Below are positions 1 to 7,984 of a stretch of DNA of 34,067 nt, piece by piece. The DNA is taken from contig CAYNID010000015.1 of assembly GCA_964397425.1 (NCBI GenBank), forward strand, positions 1 to 34,067. The letters are read 5' to 3'. A program made the translations under genes and the position numbers. Within the stretch, counting starts at the first letter, position 1. Each line of letters opens with the position of its first letter. Below the pieces are notes generated by a model. That model had not been told where the DNA came from. It searched no databases and was given only the letters and a program-made list of their open reading frames with translations. Origin of the DNA: Hallerella sp964397425. GTDB lineage: Bacteria > Fibrobacterota > Fibrobacteria > Fibrobacterales > Fibrobacteraceae.

Positions 1-60
1 CTTTGGTGTGAAACCCATCAAAAAGAGTTTCCCGTCCACAGCCTCATTCCTAATTCCTAA

Positions 61-1467
61 TTATACATTCAAGTCTTCGTGTATTTTGGCTGCGATTTCG
101 CGGCCCGAACGCATGGCCAATACGACTGTTTTGGGACCGTAAAGAGCGTCTCCGCCGACGTAAACTCTGCTTTTGTCTTCTTCCTTTACGGAATCGAGGA
201 TTTCGGAAGAAATTTTGCTGCCGAATGCCAAAATGACAGTGTCGCAATCGAGAAGTTCGGATTGCCCTTCGACTTTGATGGGCGTTGGCCGCCCTTGGGC
301 ATCGGGTTCTCCCAGCGTGTAAATGTCGAGCTTCGCCTGTTTCACGTGCCCGGATTCATCGGCGATAAATTCGCCGGGGCTGCGGAGTTCGAGTATTTGT
401 GCGCCTTCGGACAGGGCTTCTTCGATTTCTGCGGAACAGGCGGGCATTTCGCGGGTCGTGCGGCGATAAACGATGCGGACTTTTTCCGCCCCCTTGCGGA
501 AAGCCATCCGGGCGGCATCCATGGCGACGTTGCCGCCTCCGACGACGATGACATTCTTGCGCGAATCCAAAGGCTCGTTCCGGTTGGCTTTTTCCAGGTA
601 ATCCTTTGCGTTGCAAACGCCTTCGATATGGACTCCGGGAAGTTCCGGGACCACGGGGAGGTCGGCTCCATTGCCCACGAAAACGGCATCGAATCCGCGG
701 CTGAGGATTTCGGAAACGGAAATTTCCTTGCCTACGTGGACTCCTGTGTGCGCGATGATTCCCATTTTCGGTAAAATGGAAAGTTCGTAATCCAAAATGG
801 CTTTGGGAAGTCGAAATTCCGGGATGCCGTAACGCAAGACTCCGCCCAATTGGTCGTAAGAGTCAAAAATTTCAACGTGATGCCCGCGGGCGCGCAAATC
901 GATGGCGGCACCCAGGCTCGCTGGACCGGAACCAATGACGGCTATCCGTTTTCCGGTATCGGGGGCGACGGGCAGCGGCTTTTTTCCGCCCAAGTGTTCG
1001 CGTTCATAATCGGCGCAAAAACGTTCCATGCTTCCCATTTGAATTCCGTTTGCCGGATTTTTCAGGACTTTGCCCATGGTGCAGTTGGACTGGCACTGGC
1101 GTTCGTGCGGGCACACGCGGCTGCAAATTGACGGAATGAGCGAGGTTCCCCGGATGAGGTCTATCGCCCCTTGAAAATCTCCGGCGGCGACGCGTTCCAA
1201 ATATTGGGGAATGGGCATTCCGATGGGGCAGGCGGCAGAGCAGGCGGGCTTTTTGCATTTGAGGCAACGGTTCGCTTCGAGTCGCGCCTGGGCTTCGGTC
1301 AGTCCTAGGTTGGTTTCGTCCATGGTCGTTTTGCGGGTGAGCGGGTCGAGTTCGGCGGCGTGCTGAGCCGGGATGCTTTTCTTTTCTTGCATTGTGATGG
1401 CGGGTAGCGCCGCGATGCGCGCGAGTTCTGCTTTCGCTGCTTGATCGAGAGCGACAATGTTTTCCAT
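61..1467 (-). CDS. gltD: Glutamate synthase small-subunit-like NADPH oxidoreductase
   Basis: This is a 468-residue flavoprotein of the glutamate synthase beta-subunit family, which passes electrons from NAD(P)H through FAD and Fe-S clusters to a partner. The N-terminal region has two cysteine clusters for [4Fe-4S] binding: Cys68, 71, 76 and 80, then Cys115, 119, 125 and 129. An FAD-binding Rossmann motif VIGSGPASLGAA lies near 177-188 and an NAD(P)-binding motif VVGGGNVAMDAAR near 308-320. Length fits GltD and the related GltA/NfnL proteins. The ATG is preceded by AAAGG six bases upstream. No glutamate synthase large subunit lies in the window, so the partner is unknown; a role in glutamate synthesis is the usual one but NfnL-like or other electron-transfer roles are possible. 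It is divergent from the phosphate transporter. Confidence 0.85.
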   Translation of the reverse strand: MENIVALDQAAKAELARIAALPAITMQEKKSIPAQHAAELDPLTRKTTMDETNLGLTEAQARLEANRCLKCKKPACSAACPIGMPIPQYLERVAAGDFQGAIDLIRGTSLIPSICSRVCPHERQCQSNCTMGKVLKNPANGIQMGSMERFCADYEREHLGGKKPLPVAPDTGKRIAVIGSGPASLGAAIDLRARGHHVEIFDSYDQLGGVLRYGIPEFRLPKAILDYELSILPKMGIIAHTGVHVGKEISVSEILSRGFDAVFVGNGADLPVVPELPGVHIEGVCNAKDYLEKANRNEPLDSRKNVIVVGGGNVAMDAARMAFRKGAEKVRIVYRRTTREMPACSAEIEEALSEGAQILELRSPGEFIADESGHVKQAKLDIYTLGEPDAQGRPTPIKVEGQSELLDCDTVILAFGSKISSEILDSVKEEDKSRVYVGGDALYGPKTVVLAMRSGREIAAKIHEDLNV

Positions 1468-1520
1468 AGACGACCTTTAATATCCGGATGGCGCAAAAAC
1501 GCCTTTTTTGAATTGTGTAG

Positions 1521-1526
1521 AATATA
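1521..1526 (-). promoter_or_regulatory. Possible -10 box for the gltD-like gene
   Basis: Read on the minus strand this is TATATT, about 54 bases upstream of the ATG at 1467. It matches the -10 form seen at the better supported promoters in this window. No convincing -35 is present; the upstream sequence is made of A- and T-tracts. The call is tentative. Confidence 0.3.
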
Positions 1527-1736
1527 GGCTTTTTTTTGAAAAATGGCCGTTTTTTTTCAAAATTCGCCCCTTTTTTCCGATAAAAGGGATTTTTCCCGTC
1601 GCTTTTGGGGCGCTCTTTCTTCGAAAATGGCTGTCTTTCCACCTTTTGTAAAATCGGCGTAAAGTTTGAGAAAAGGTTCCGAAAAAACGCGGATTCCGGG
1701 GTTTCCGTTTGAATGGGAAACTCTTAGTTTTGGGGC

Positions 1737-3992
1737 ATGGATATTTATGTTATCATCGTCGGTTTACTTCTTGTTCTCGCCGTTTTCGACCTGGTGAACG
1801 GCGTTTCGAACGATGCGTCAAACTTTATGAATTCGGCAATCGGATCGCGGGCATTTGGAGTCCGCTTTTTGATGTGGATTGCCGCGGCGGGAATCATCAT
1901 CGGCGCTTCTTTTTCGAGCGGCATGATGGATGTGGCCCGGCATGGAATTTTCCAGCCGCAATACTTTACCTTTGCTGAAATCATCGCCATCTGCGTGGGG
2001 GTGATGATAACGGACGTTGTCCTTTTGGACGTTTTCAATACGCTGGGGCTCCCGACTTCGACGACGGTTTCCATGGTCTTTGAACTGTTGGGAGGAACGT
2101 TTTCGCTTTCGCTCATCAAGCTGCACCGTGGGGCGAACGGGCTTTCCCTTGGCGATTTGATCAATACGGAAAAGGCTCTTTCTGTCATTATCGCGATTTT
2201 CGTCTCCGTAGCCATCGCCTTTGCCTTTGGATGGCTTGTGCAGTGGATTTCCCGTGCGCTTTTCACCTTCCGTTACAAACCCAGGGAAAAATATTTCATC
2301 GCCATTTTTGGCGGACTTTCCCTGTCTGCGATTTTTTACTTCGTCGTGTTCAAAGGTTTGCACGGTTCCGTGCTCCAGATTCCCGATTGGTTTTTGAATA
2401 ATCGAGCGGCGGTTTTCGGAATTGCTTTTGTCGCGTTCGCCATTTTATCGGAAATCCTTTTCTTGTTGAAGTTCAACGTGCTCCGTTTGATTGTCGCCTG
2501 TGGAACGTTCTCGCTTGCGCTTTCGTTTGCCGGCAACGATTTGGTGAACTTCATCGGTGTGCCGCTGACGGCGCTTTCGGCATACAATACGTATTCGAAC
2601 AGCGGCGTTCCCGCCGACAGTTTTTTGATGTCCGCATTGTGCGAATCTGAAAAAAGCCTCTGGTGGATTCTTTGTCTTGCTGGTGTCATCATGGCGTTGG
2701 CGTTGACCTTTTCGCGCAAGGCGCGCAAAGTCATTCAAACCTCGGTCTCGCTTTCGAGCCAGACCTCTTCGGAAGAACTTTTTGGCACAAGTCCTGTCGC
2801 CCGGGCGATTGTCCGTTATGCGGACACGGTTTCTTCTGCGGTATCGAGCGTGTTGCCTCCGCGTCTCCGCGTGAATTTGCGGAACCGGTTTGATGTGCAG
2901 AATCTGCATTTGGAAAAAAGCGATGCCGCTTTCGACTTGTTGCGCGCCGCCATCAATTTGATGCTCGCGAGTGTTCTTATTTCAGTGGGGACTTCGCTCA
3001 AACTTCCGCTTTCGACGACCTATGTCACGTTCATGGTCGCCATGGGTTCTTCGTTGGCGGATAAGGCTTGGGGGCGCGAAACCGCTGTTTACCGCATCAC
3101 GGGCGTGCTGTCTGTCGTCGGCGGTTGGTTCTTCACTGCGTTTGCCGCGTTCATCGCATCGTTCCTTGTGGCGGGAATCGTTTTCTTGGGCGGCATCCCG
3201 GTTATCTTCCTCCTGTTTGCCGTGGTCATCGGATTCATCATCCATTCTTCCATCCGTTTCAACAAAAAGGGAAAATCCGACAATTCTTCGGCGGAGCGTT
3301 TCCGTGCGATAGTGAACGAAAAGAATCCGGAAAAAACGCTTTCCTTGGTGCGGAATCATTTCACCGAAGAATGGGGCTGGTATCTCATCTTTGTCGAAGA
3401 TACGGTCCACGCGACGCTGAAAGCTTTGGCGGATGAAGATTTGGATGCGCTCCGCTTTATGCGCCAAAAGATGAAGGAAGAGTTCAAAACGGTCCATCGG
3501 ATTCGGCATGAAGGCTTCACCTGTTCCCAGAAAATGACCCAGAACGATTCTTTGGCGAAACGGTTCTTCCTTTACCAGGCTAATGATTTCGCGTCGTCGC
3601 TCTACTTTAACCTGGAGCGCATTTACAAGCCCTGCCTGAATCATGTTGACAACCATCTGACTCCGCTGTCTCCGAAACAGAAGGACTCCATTTTGAACAT
3701 CGCCGAAGAAATGCGGGATGTGATAGAAGATTCCGCTCGGATGATTCTCGGAAAGGATTATTCCGGTTTTGAAGATTTGAAAGGCAGAATCCGGACTGTG
3801 GGCAACAAAATTGTCACGGTGCGCAAACTTTCGATGCAAAAACGCGGGACCCCGGCGGATCCGGATGTGGCAAGCGTCAACTTGCTCTTCCTCACCGTGC
3901 TTTATGAATGCCGCGCATTGCTCGACGCGACGGTTTACTTGACGAAATCGTCGAAAAAGTTGATGACGGATTTGGATAATTCAGCAAAGTAA
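1737..3992 (+). CDS. PiT-family inorganic phosphate permease with C-terminal cytoplasmic domain
   Basis: This is a 751-residue inner-membrane protein of the PiT (PHO4) phosphate:cation symporter family. The duplicated PiT signature is visible: NGVSNDASNFMNSAIGSRA near 21-39 with LGLPTSTTVS following, and a second copy with SLKLPLSTTYVTF in the later membrane half. Many hydrophobic segments fill roughly residues 1-520. The last 230 or so residues are soluble, charged and helical (from the NKKGKSDNSS region), and resemble the PhoU/DUF47-like domain that accompanies PiT proteins; here it is fused. PiT proteins without this tail are usually 330-550 residues. There is no strong ribosome-binding site, but the ATG is the first start in frame and begins a membrane segment. 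A strong terminator follows. The substrate could be phosphate or a similar anion. Confidence 0.88.
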   Translation: MDIYVIIVGLLLVLAVFDLVNGVSNDASNFMNSAIGSRAFGVRFLMWIAAAGIIIGASFSSGMMDVARHGIFQPQYFTFAEIIAICVGVMITDVVLLDVFNTLGLPTSTTVSMVFELLGGTFSLSLIKLHRGANGLSLGDLINTEKALSVIIAIFVSVAIAFAFGWLVQWISRALFTFRYKPREKYFIAIFGGLSLSAIFYFVVFKGLHGSVLQIPDWFLNNRAAVFGIAFVAFAILSEILFLLKFNVLRLIVACGTFSLALSFAGNDLVNFIGVPLTALSAYNTYSNSGVPADSFLMSALCESEKSLWWILCLAGVIMALALTFSRKARKVIQTSVSLSSQTSSEELFGTSPVARAIVRYADTVSSAVSSVLPPRLRVNLRNRFDVQNLHLEKSDAAFDLLRAAINLMLASVLISVGTSLKLPLSTTYVTFMVAMGSSLADKAWGRETAVYRITGVLSVVGGWFFTAFAAFIASFLVAGIVFLGGIPVIFLLFAVVIGFIIHSSIRFNKKGKSDNSSAERFRAIVNEKNPEKTLSLVRNHFTEEWGWYLIFVEDTVHATLKALADEDLDALRFMRQKMKEEFKTVHRIRHEGFTCSQKMTQNDSLAKRFFLYQANDFASSLYFNLERIYKPCLNHVDNHLTPLSPKQKDSILNIAEEMRDVIEDSARMILGKDYSGFEDLKGRIRTVGNKIVTVRKLSMQKRGTPADPDVASVNLLFLTVLYECRALLDATVYLTKSSKKLMTDLDNSAK

Positions 3993-4004
3993 CTTGAAAT
4001 TTTG

Positions 4005-4038
4005 CCCGCCGGTTTTGCCGGCGGGTTGCTTTTTATTT
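4005..4038 (+). terminator. Rho-independent terminator after the PiT gene
   Basis: An 8-bp GC-only stem, CCCGCCGG (4005-4012) with CCGGCGGG (4018-4025), closes a 5-nt loop and is followed by TTGCTTTTTATTT. It starts 13 bases after the transporter stop codon. Confidence 0.92.
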
Positions 4039-4083
4039 CAAAGGTTGTCGGACAATTTGTTAAATTGAAAACGTCGAGGCTTT

Positions 4084-5199
4084 ATGGATTCACGCATTAT
4101 TCAGTTGGCGGATTCTCTTGTCCGCAATTCCCTGGCCCTTCAAAAGGGCGAAAACATCTTGATTGAAACTGTCGATACGCCGCCGGAACTTTCTGTCGCC
4201 CTGATACGGGCCGTTTCTGCCGCCGGTGGGCGACCGTTTCTTTCGAACAGGCAAAGTGCGGTAGACCGCGTCCTTTTGCAAAATGCGACCGATGAACAGC
4301 TCCGGATTTCTGCGGAACACGATTTGGCGCTGATGAAGCGGATGGACGCTTATCTTTCTATCCGCGGCAGCGGAAACGCCGTAGAACTTTCCGATATTCC
4401 CGGAGACCGCTCGCTTGCGAATCGGAAAATCCGCAATGAATTGTTGAACTGGCGAATCAACAAGACCCGTTGGTGCGTTCTCCGCTATCCCGGCCCCTGC
4501 ATGGCGCAAAGCGCGGGGATGAGCACGGAAGCGTTTGAAGATTTCTACTTCAAGGCGTGTCTCGCGGATTATCCGAAAATGCGCCGGGCGGCGCAAGGTC
4601 TTATCGATTACATGAACCGGACGGATAAGGTGCGGCTTGTCGCTCCGGGGACGGATTTGACGTTCAGCATCCGCGGAATTCCGGCGGTTCCCTGTTGCGG
4701 CAAGTTGAACATCCCGGATGGGGAAGTTTATACGGCACCTGTCCGCGACAGTGTGAATGGAGTCATCACATACAATACGCCGACTCTTTACGATGGCAAA
4801 AGATTTGAAAATACGCGGCTTGTATTTGAAAATGGAAAAATAACCGAAGCGACTTCGTCGGATACCCGGGCGATGAACGCCATTTTGGATACAGACGAAG
4901 GGGCGCGTTACGTTGGCGAATTTTCGTTCGGATTCAATCCGTTCATCCATTTTCCCATGGGCGACATCCTGTTCGATGAAAAAATCGCGGGCAGCATCCA
5001 CTTCACTCCGGGCAGATGTTATGAAGACGCTCCCAACGGCAACGTTTCTGCTATCCACTGGGATTTGGTGCTGGTCATGACTCCGGAATTTGGCGGCGGG
5101 GATGTTTATCTCGATGACCGCCTGGTGCGCCACGATGGGCTCTTCGTTGTGCCGGAACTCGAAGCGTTGAATCCCGGAAGCCTCGGGGCGTTGGCGTGA
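4084..5199 (+). CDS. M29-family aminopeptidase (AmpS/AmpT type)
   Basis: This is a 371-residue cytoplasmic metallo-aminopeptidase of family M29 (thermophilic metalloprotease family), which removes N-terminal residues from peptides using two metal ions. Visible motifs in the expected order are the PDGEVYTAP segment (Glu214), GEFSFG (Glu279), SIHFTPG (His306) and AIHWDLV (His325, Asp327), which correspond to the metal ligands of the family. The N-terminal part, with LVRNSLALQKGENILIET, is also typical. Length is slightly below the usual 400-410 residues. GAGG lies five bases before the ATG. It stands alone between the PiT terminator and the glnN promoter. A short perfect palindrome TTGTCGGACAA (4045-4055) sits in its leader and may be regulatory. 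Confidence 0.88.
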   Translation: MDSRIIQLADSLVRNSLALQKGENILIETVDTPPELSVALIRAVSAAGGRPFLSNRQSAVDRVLLQNATDEQLRISAEHDLALMKRMDAYLSIRGSGNAVELSDIPGDRSLANRKIRNELLNWRINKTRWCVLRYPGPCMAQSAGMSTEAFEDFYFKACLADYPKMRRAAQGLIDYMNRTDKVRLVAPGTDLTFSIRGIPAVPCCGKLNIPDGEVYTAPVRDSVNGVITYNTPTLYDGKRFENTRLVFENGKITEATSSDTRAMNAILDTDEGARYVGEFSFGFNPFIHFPMGDILFDEKIAGSIHFTPGRCYEDAPNGNVSAIHWDLVLVMTPEFGGGDVYLDDRLVRHDGLFVVPELEALNPGSLGALA

Positions 5200-5213
5200 T
5201 AAATCGACACTTT

Positions 5214-5222
5214 TGCTATATT
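5214..5222 (+). promoter_or_regulatory. Possible extended -10 promoter upstream of glnN
   Basis: The sequence TGCTATATT fits an extended -10 element (TG, one base, then TATATT). The same 12-mer, TGCTATATTTGC, occurs at the tRNA promoter near 33809-33820 on the other strand. No -35 at proper spacing is visible. It could give sigma-70-dependent basal transcription of glnN in addition to the sigma-54 promoter downstream. Confidence 0.35.
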
Positions 5223-5299
5223 TGCACTGCGAAATGGACAAAACGGTCACTTTTCACGGCTGGACTTCTGTTAAAATCGTCAATAACGCCAAAATCTCC

Positions 5300-5316
5300 T
5301 TGGCACGGTTTTTGCA
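5300..5316 (+). promoter_or_regulatory. Sigma-54 (RpoN) promoter of glnN
   Basis: The sequence TTGGCACGGTTTTTGCA matches the -24/-12 consensus. The invariant GG is at 5302-5303 and the invariant GC at 5314-5315, exactly 10 bases apart, with the favoured CACG after GG and TTT before GC. The predicted start is near 5327, giving a leader of about 22 nt that contains AAGGAG (5337-5342). This implies control by RpoN and an NtrC-type activator in response to nitrogen supply. I see no clear NtrC dyad upstream. Confidence 0.9.
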
Positions 5317-5348
5317 AAAGCTAGAGTGCAAACCATAAGGAGTACACT

Positions 5349-7415
5349 GTGAGTATCCAAGAAGAATTCGGAAGTCTCGTTTTCAACCAGAAGACGATGA
5401 GCAAGTATCTCTCGCACAAGACTTATGAAAGCCTTCTCGAGACGATGGAAAATGGAACCGCTCTGGACGCGACGATTGCAGACGAAGTCGCCTCCGGCAT
5501 GAAAACTTGGGCGATGGAACACGGTGCGACGCATTTCACGCATTGGTTCCAGCCGTTGACGGGAACAACAGCCGAAAAGCACGATGCGTTTTACAACCCG
5601 GATTTTAAGGGCGGCATCGTGGCATCGTTCAGCGGAAAGGAACTTATCCAGGGTGAACCGGATGCGTCGAGTTTTCCGTCTGGGGGACTCCGCGCCACGT
5701 TTGAAGCCCGTGGGTACACGGCATGGGATCCGTCTAGCCCGGCATTCATCAAAGTGAACAATGACGGCGTTGCCGTCCTTTGCATTCCGACTGTTTTTTA
5801 CGGTTATCACGGTGAAGCTCTCGACAAGAAGATTCCCCTTCTCCGTTCACAGGCGGCTCTGGCGAAGCAAGTCAACCGCGTCGCGAAACTGTTTGGCGTT
5901 GAAGGAAACAAGCGTCCTTTCGCCACGTTGGGTCCGGAACAAGAATATTTTTTGGTCGATGCGGATCTTTACCGCGAACGCCCGGATTTGATGGAAACCG
6001 GCCGGACGCTTTTCGGCGTTCGTCCCGCCCGCCATCAGCAGCTTGAAGACCATTATTTTGGAAAAATCAAGAACCGCGTCCTCTCGTTCATGGCCGAAGT
6101 CGACAAGGAGCTTTGGAAGCTCGGCGTTCCCGCCAAGACGCGCCATAACGAAGTCAGCCCGGCTCAGTTCGAACTTGCGCCTGTTTTCGAAGAACAGAAC
6201 CTTTCTTCGGACCACAACATGCTTGTCATGGAAGTCCTTCAAAACGTGGCAGAACGTTATGGGCTGGTCTGTTTGCTGCACGAAAAGCCTTTTGATGGAG
6301 TGAACGGTTCCGGTAAGCACAACAACTGGTCCATTACGGGACCGGATGGAAAAAACTGGCTTTCGCCGGGAAAGACTCCGCATGAAAATGCGAAGTTCCT
6401 CACGGTTCTCGTATCCATCATCAAAGGCGTTGACACGTATGCGCCCCTTCTCCGGGCGAGTGTCGCCAGTGCGGAGAACGATCATCGTTTGGGCGCAAAC
6501 GAAGCGCCCCCGGCCATTATCTCCATATTCCTTGGCGAGCAGCTCACCGATATCATCAAACAGCTCGAAAAGGGCATTCCGACGTCGACCAAAAAGGGCT
6601 CCGAAATGGAAATCGGCGTTTCCATGTTGCCGCCGCTCCCGAAAGATGCGACAGACCGCAACCGCACGAGTCCTTTTGCGTTCACGGGGAATAAGTTTGA
6701 ATTCCGTGCCGTGGGCAGCGAACAAAGTTGCGCCACGCCGAATACCGTGTTGAATACGATTGTGGCGTGGGCGTTGGACGATGTGATGAATCAGGTGGAA
6801 GCTCAAACGGCGAAAGGTGTGGAATTCAACTCTGCCGTGCAAAGCGTCCTCCAAAAAGAAATCAAGGAACACAAGCGCGTCCTCTTTGATGGAAACGGTT
6901 ACAGTGACGATTGGACAATGGAAGCGGCCCGTCGCGGTTTGCCTAATCTCAAGACGACTCCGGAAGCGATAGAGGCTTACCGCGATCCGAAGGTGATTGA
7001 ACTTTATCAAAAGTACAACGTCCTTTCGAAAGTGGAACTCGAAAGCCGTTATGTGATCGAAAAGGAGAAGTACGAAACGGTCATCACGTTGGAAGCGAAT
7101 TGCGCGCTGACGATGGCGAAGACGATGTATCTTCCGGTGGCGATTGCTTATGCGGCATCCCTTGCGGATTCCTGCGCTTCGCTCACGGATTACGGCCATT
7201 CGGGTGTCGCGTCTTTGGCGAAATCCACTGCAGAAAATGTCGAAAGTCTGATTCAGGAAATCGGAAAACTTGAACAGGCTGTGGACGAAGGAAACGTAAC
7301 GGCGGAACTCGACGGCATTTCCGGAGTCCGGAAGTTCGTCGACGCTTTGGAGCGGATTGTGCCGAGTTCGCAATGGCCCGTTCCCAGTTACGGAGAAATG
7401 TTCTTCGTTGGATGA
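5349..7415 (+). CDS. glnN: Glutamine synthetase type III
   Basis: This is a 688-residue GSIII enzyme, which makes glutamine from glutamate, ammonia and ATP in the cytoplasm. GSIII is the large form found in Bacteroidetes, Fibrobacter, some cyanobacteria and anaerobes, usually about 690-730 residues. Recognisable segments are HGATHFTHWFQPLTG (58-72), the metal-binding LGPEQEYFLVD (194-204), TRHNEVSPAQFELAP (264-278), NGSGKHNNWSI (319-329), ENDHRLGANEAPPA, and the ATP and glutamate contact region NRTSPFAFTGNKFEFR. The start is GTG, chosen because AAGGAG lies six bases upstream and the protein N-terminus fits the family. It is monocistronic, with a sigma-54 promoter just upstream and a terminator downstream. 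Together with the glutamate-synthase-like gene at the left edge it suggests ammonia assimilation, though the two are not in one operon. Confidence 0.96.
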   Translation: MSIQEEFGSLVFNQKTMSKYLSHKTYESLLETMENGTALDATIADEVASGMKTWAMEHGATHFTHWFQPLTGTTAEKHDAFYNPDFKGGIVASFSGKELIQGEPDASSFPSGGLRATFEARGYTAWDPSSPAFIKVNNDGVAVLCIPTVFYGYHGEALDKKIPLLRSQAALAKQVNRVAKLFGVEGNKRPFATLGPEQEYFLVDADLYRERPDLMETGRTLFGVRPARHQQLEDHYFGKIKNRVLSFMAEVDKELWKLGVPAKTRHNEVSPAQFELAPVFEEQNLSSDHNMLVMEVLQNVAERYGLVCLLHEKPFDGVNGSGKHNNWSITGPDGKNWLSPGKTPHENAKFLTVLVSIIKGVDTYAPLLRASVASAENDHRLGANEAPPAIISIFLGEQLTDIIKQLEKGIPTSTKKGSEMEIGVSMLPPLPKDATDRNRTSPFAFTGNKFEFRAVGSEQSCATPNTVLNTIVAWALDDVMNQVEAQTAKGVEFNSAVQSVLQKEIKEHKRVLFDGNGYSDDWTMEAARRGLPNLKTTPEAIEAYRDPKVIELYQKYNVLSKVELESRYVIEKEKYETVITLEANCALTMAKTMYLPVAIAYAASLADSCASLTDYGHSGVASLAKSTAENVESLIQEIGKLEQAVDEGNVTAELDGISGVRKFVDALERIVPSSQWPVPSYGEMFFVG

Positions 7416-7436
7416 TTCCGATTCGATAATGAAAAA

Positions 7437-7460
7437 GAGTCCGGGTTTCCGGGCTCTTTC
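7437..7460 (+). terminator. Terminator after glnN
   Basis: The stem GAGTCCGG (7437-7444) with CCGGGCTC (7449-7456) includes one G-T pair, closes a GTTT loop and is followed by TTTCTGT. It ends the glnN transcript 20 bases after its stop. Confidence 0.85.
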
Positions 7461-7541
7461 TGTATAAACAGAAAAGCATCAACGGGGCTGGTACTTCTGC
7501 AGGCTGTTTGTTTTCCACAAGCAGATTTTTTTGAAAAAATC

Positions 7542-7570
7542 TTGACCAAGAGGATTTTTTTGATTATATT
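7542..7570 (+). promoter_or_regulatory. Sigma-70 promoter of the accessory island
   Basis: TTGACC (7542-7547) and TATATT (7565-7570) are separated by exactly 17 bases, close to the TTGACA/TATAAT consensus. The predicted start near 7577 falls inside the inverted-repeat operator, which suggests repression by the XRE protein encoded next. It is the only strong promoter visible for the plus-strand genes up to 11681. Confidence 0.82.
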
Positions 7571-7572
7571 TG

Positions 7573-7608
7573 TTCGCAGTTAGCGAATATCTAACAACTA
7601 ATTGCGAA
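7573..7608 (+). promoter_or_regulatory. Inverted-repeat operator, probably for the XRE regulator
   Basis: The outer arms are TTCGCAGTTAG (7573-7583) and CTAATTGCGAA (7598-7608), complementary at 10 of 11 positions. Nested within are TTCGC/GCGAA (7573-7587) and GTTAG/CTAAC (7579-7595). The element lies just downstream of the -10 box and ends 13 bases before the regulator start, the usual place for an autorepressor site. Binding by the XRE protein is inference. Confidence 0.7.
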
Positions 7609-7621
7609 AACAAGGATGATT

Positions 7622-7984
7622 ATGAATACTTTTGGCGATTTTGTAAGGGCGAAAAGACTTGCTAAAGGGATAAATCTTAGAGCTTTGGCAAAAGAAATAG
7701 AAATCGCTCCGGCGTATATGAGTGACATTGAAAAAAATCATCGGTACCCGCCGCAAAAAGACAAAATATTTAAAATTGCAGAAGTGCTTGAATTGACTGA
7801 AGAAGAAAAAAACGAAATGTTCGATTTGGCTGGAGAAGCAAAAGAAGGGACCGTGGCTCCTGATATTTCCGATTATGTGACAAGTCAGAATGCCGCTCGT
7901 TTGGCACTCCGAAAGGCTCGGGATTTGAATCTTGGAGAAAAAGAGTGGATGAAAGTGATTGAAATGCTTGAAAAGGAAAAGTAA
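7622..7984 (+). CDS. XRE-family transcriptional regulator
   Basis: This 120-residue protein carries an N-terminal Cro/C1-type helix-turn-helix (about residues 3-60: FGDFVRAKRLAKGINLRALA, then the recognition-helix segment APAYMSDIEKNHRYPP). It is followed by a short acidic helical tail. I chose the ATG at 7622, since AAGGATGATT precedes it at good spacing while the ATG at 7616 directly abuts AAGG. Its stop overlaps the start of the ImmA/IrrE-like gene by one base (TAATG), so the two are translationally coupled. XRE plus ImmA/IrrE pairs are known as control modules in mobile elements and prophages, where the peptidase cleaves the repressor. It probably represses its own promoter through the operator at 7573-7608. 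Base composition is clearly AT-richer than the flanks. Confidence 0.88.
   Translation: MNTFGDFVRAKRLAKGINLRALAKEIEIAPAYMSDIEKNHRYPPQKDKIFKIAEVLELTEEEKNEMFDLAGEAKEGTVAPDISDYVTSQNAARLALRKARDLNLGEKEWMKVIEMLEKEK

Noticed and set aside
79..774. Long open frame opposite the gltD-like gene
   Set aside because: It is antisense to a well-supported gene with conserved motifs, has no recognisable domain and arises from codon bias in GC-rich sequence.
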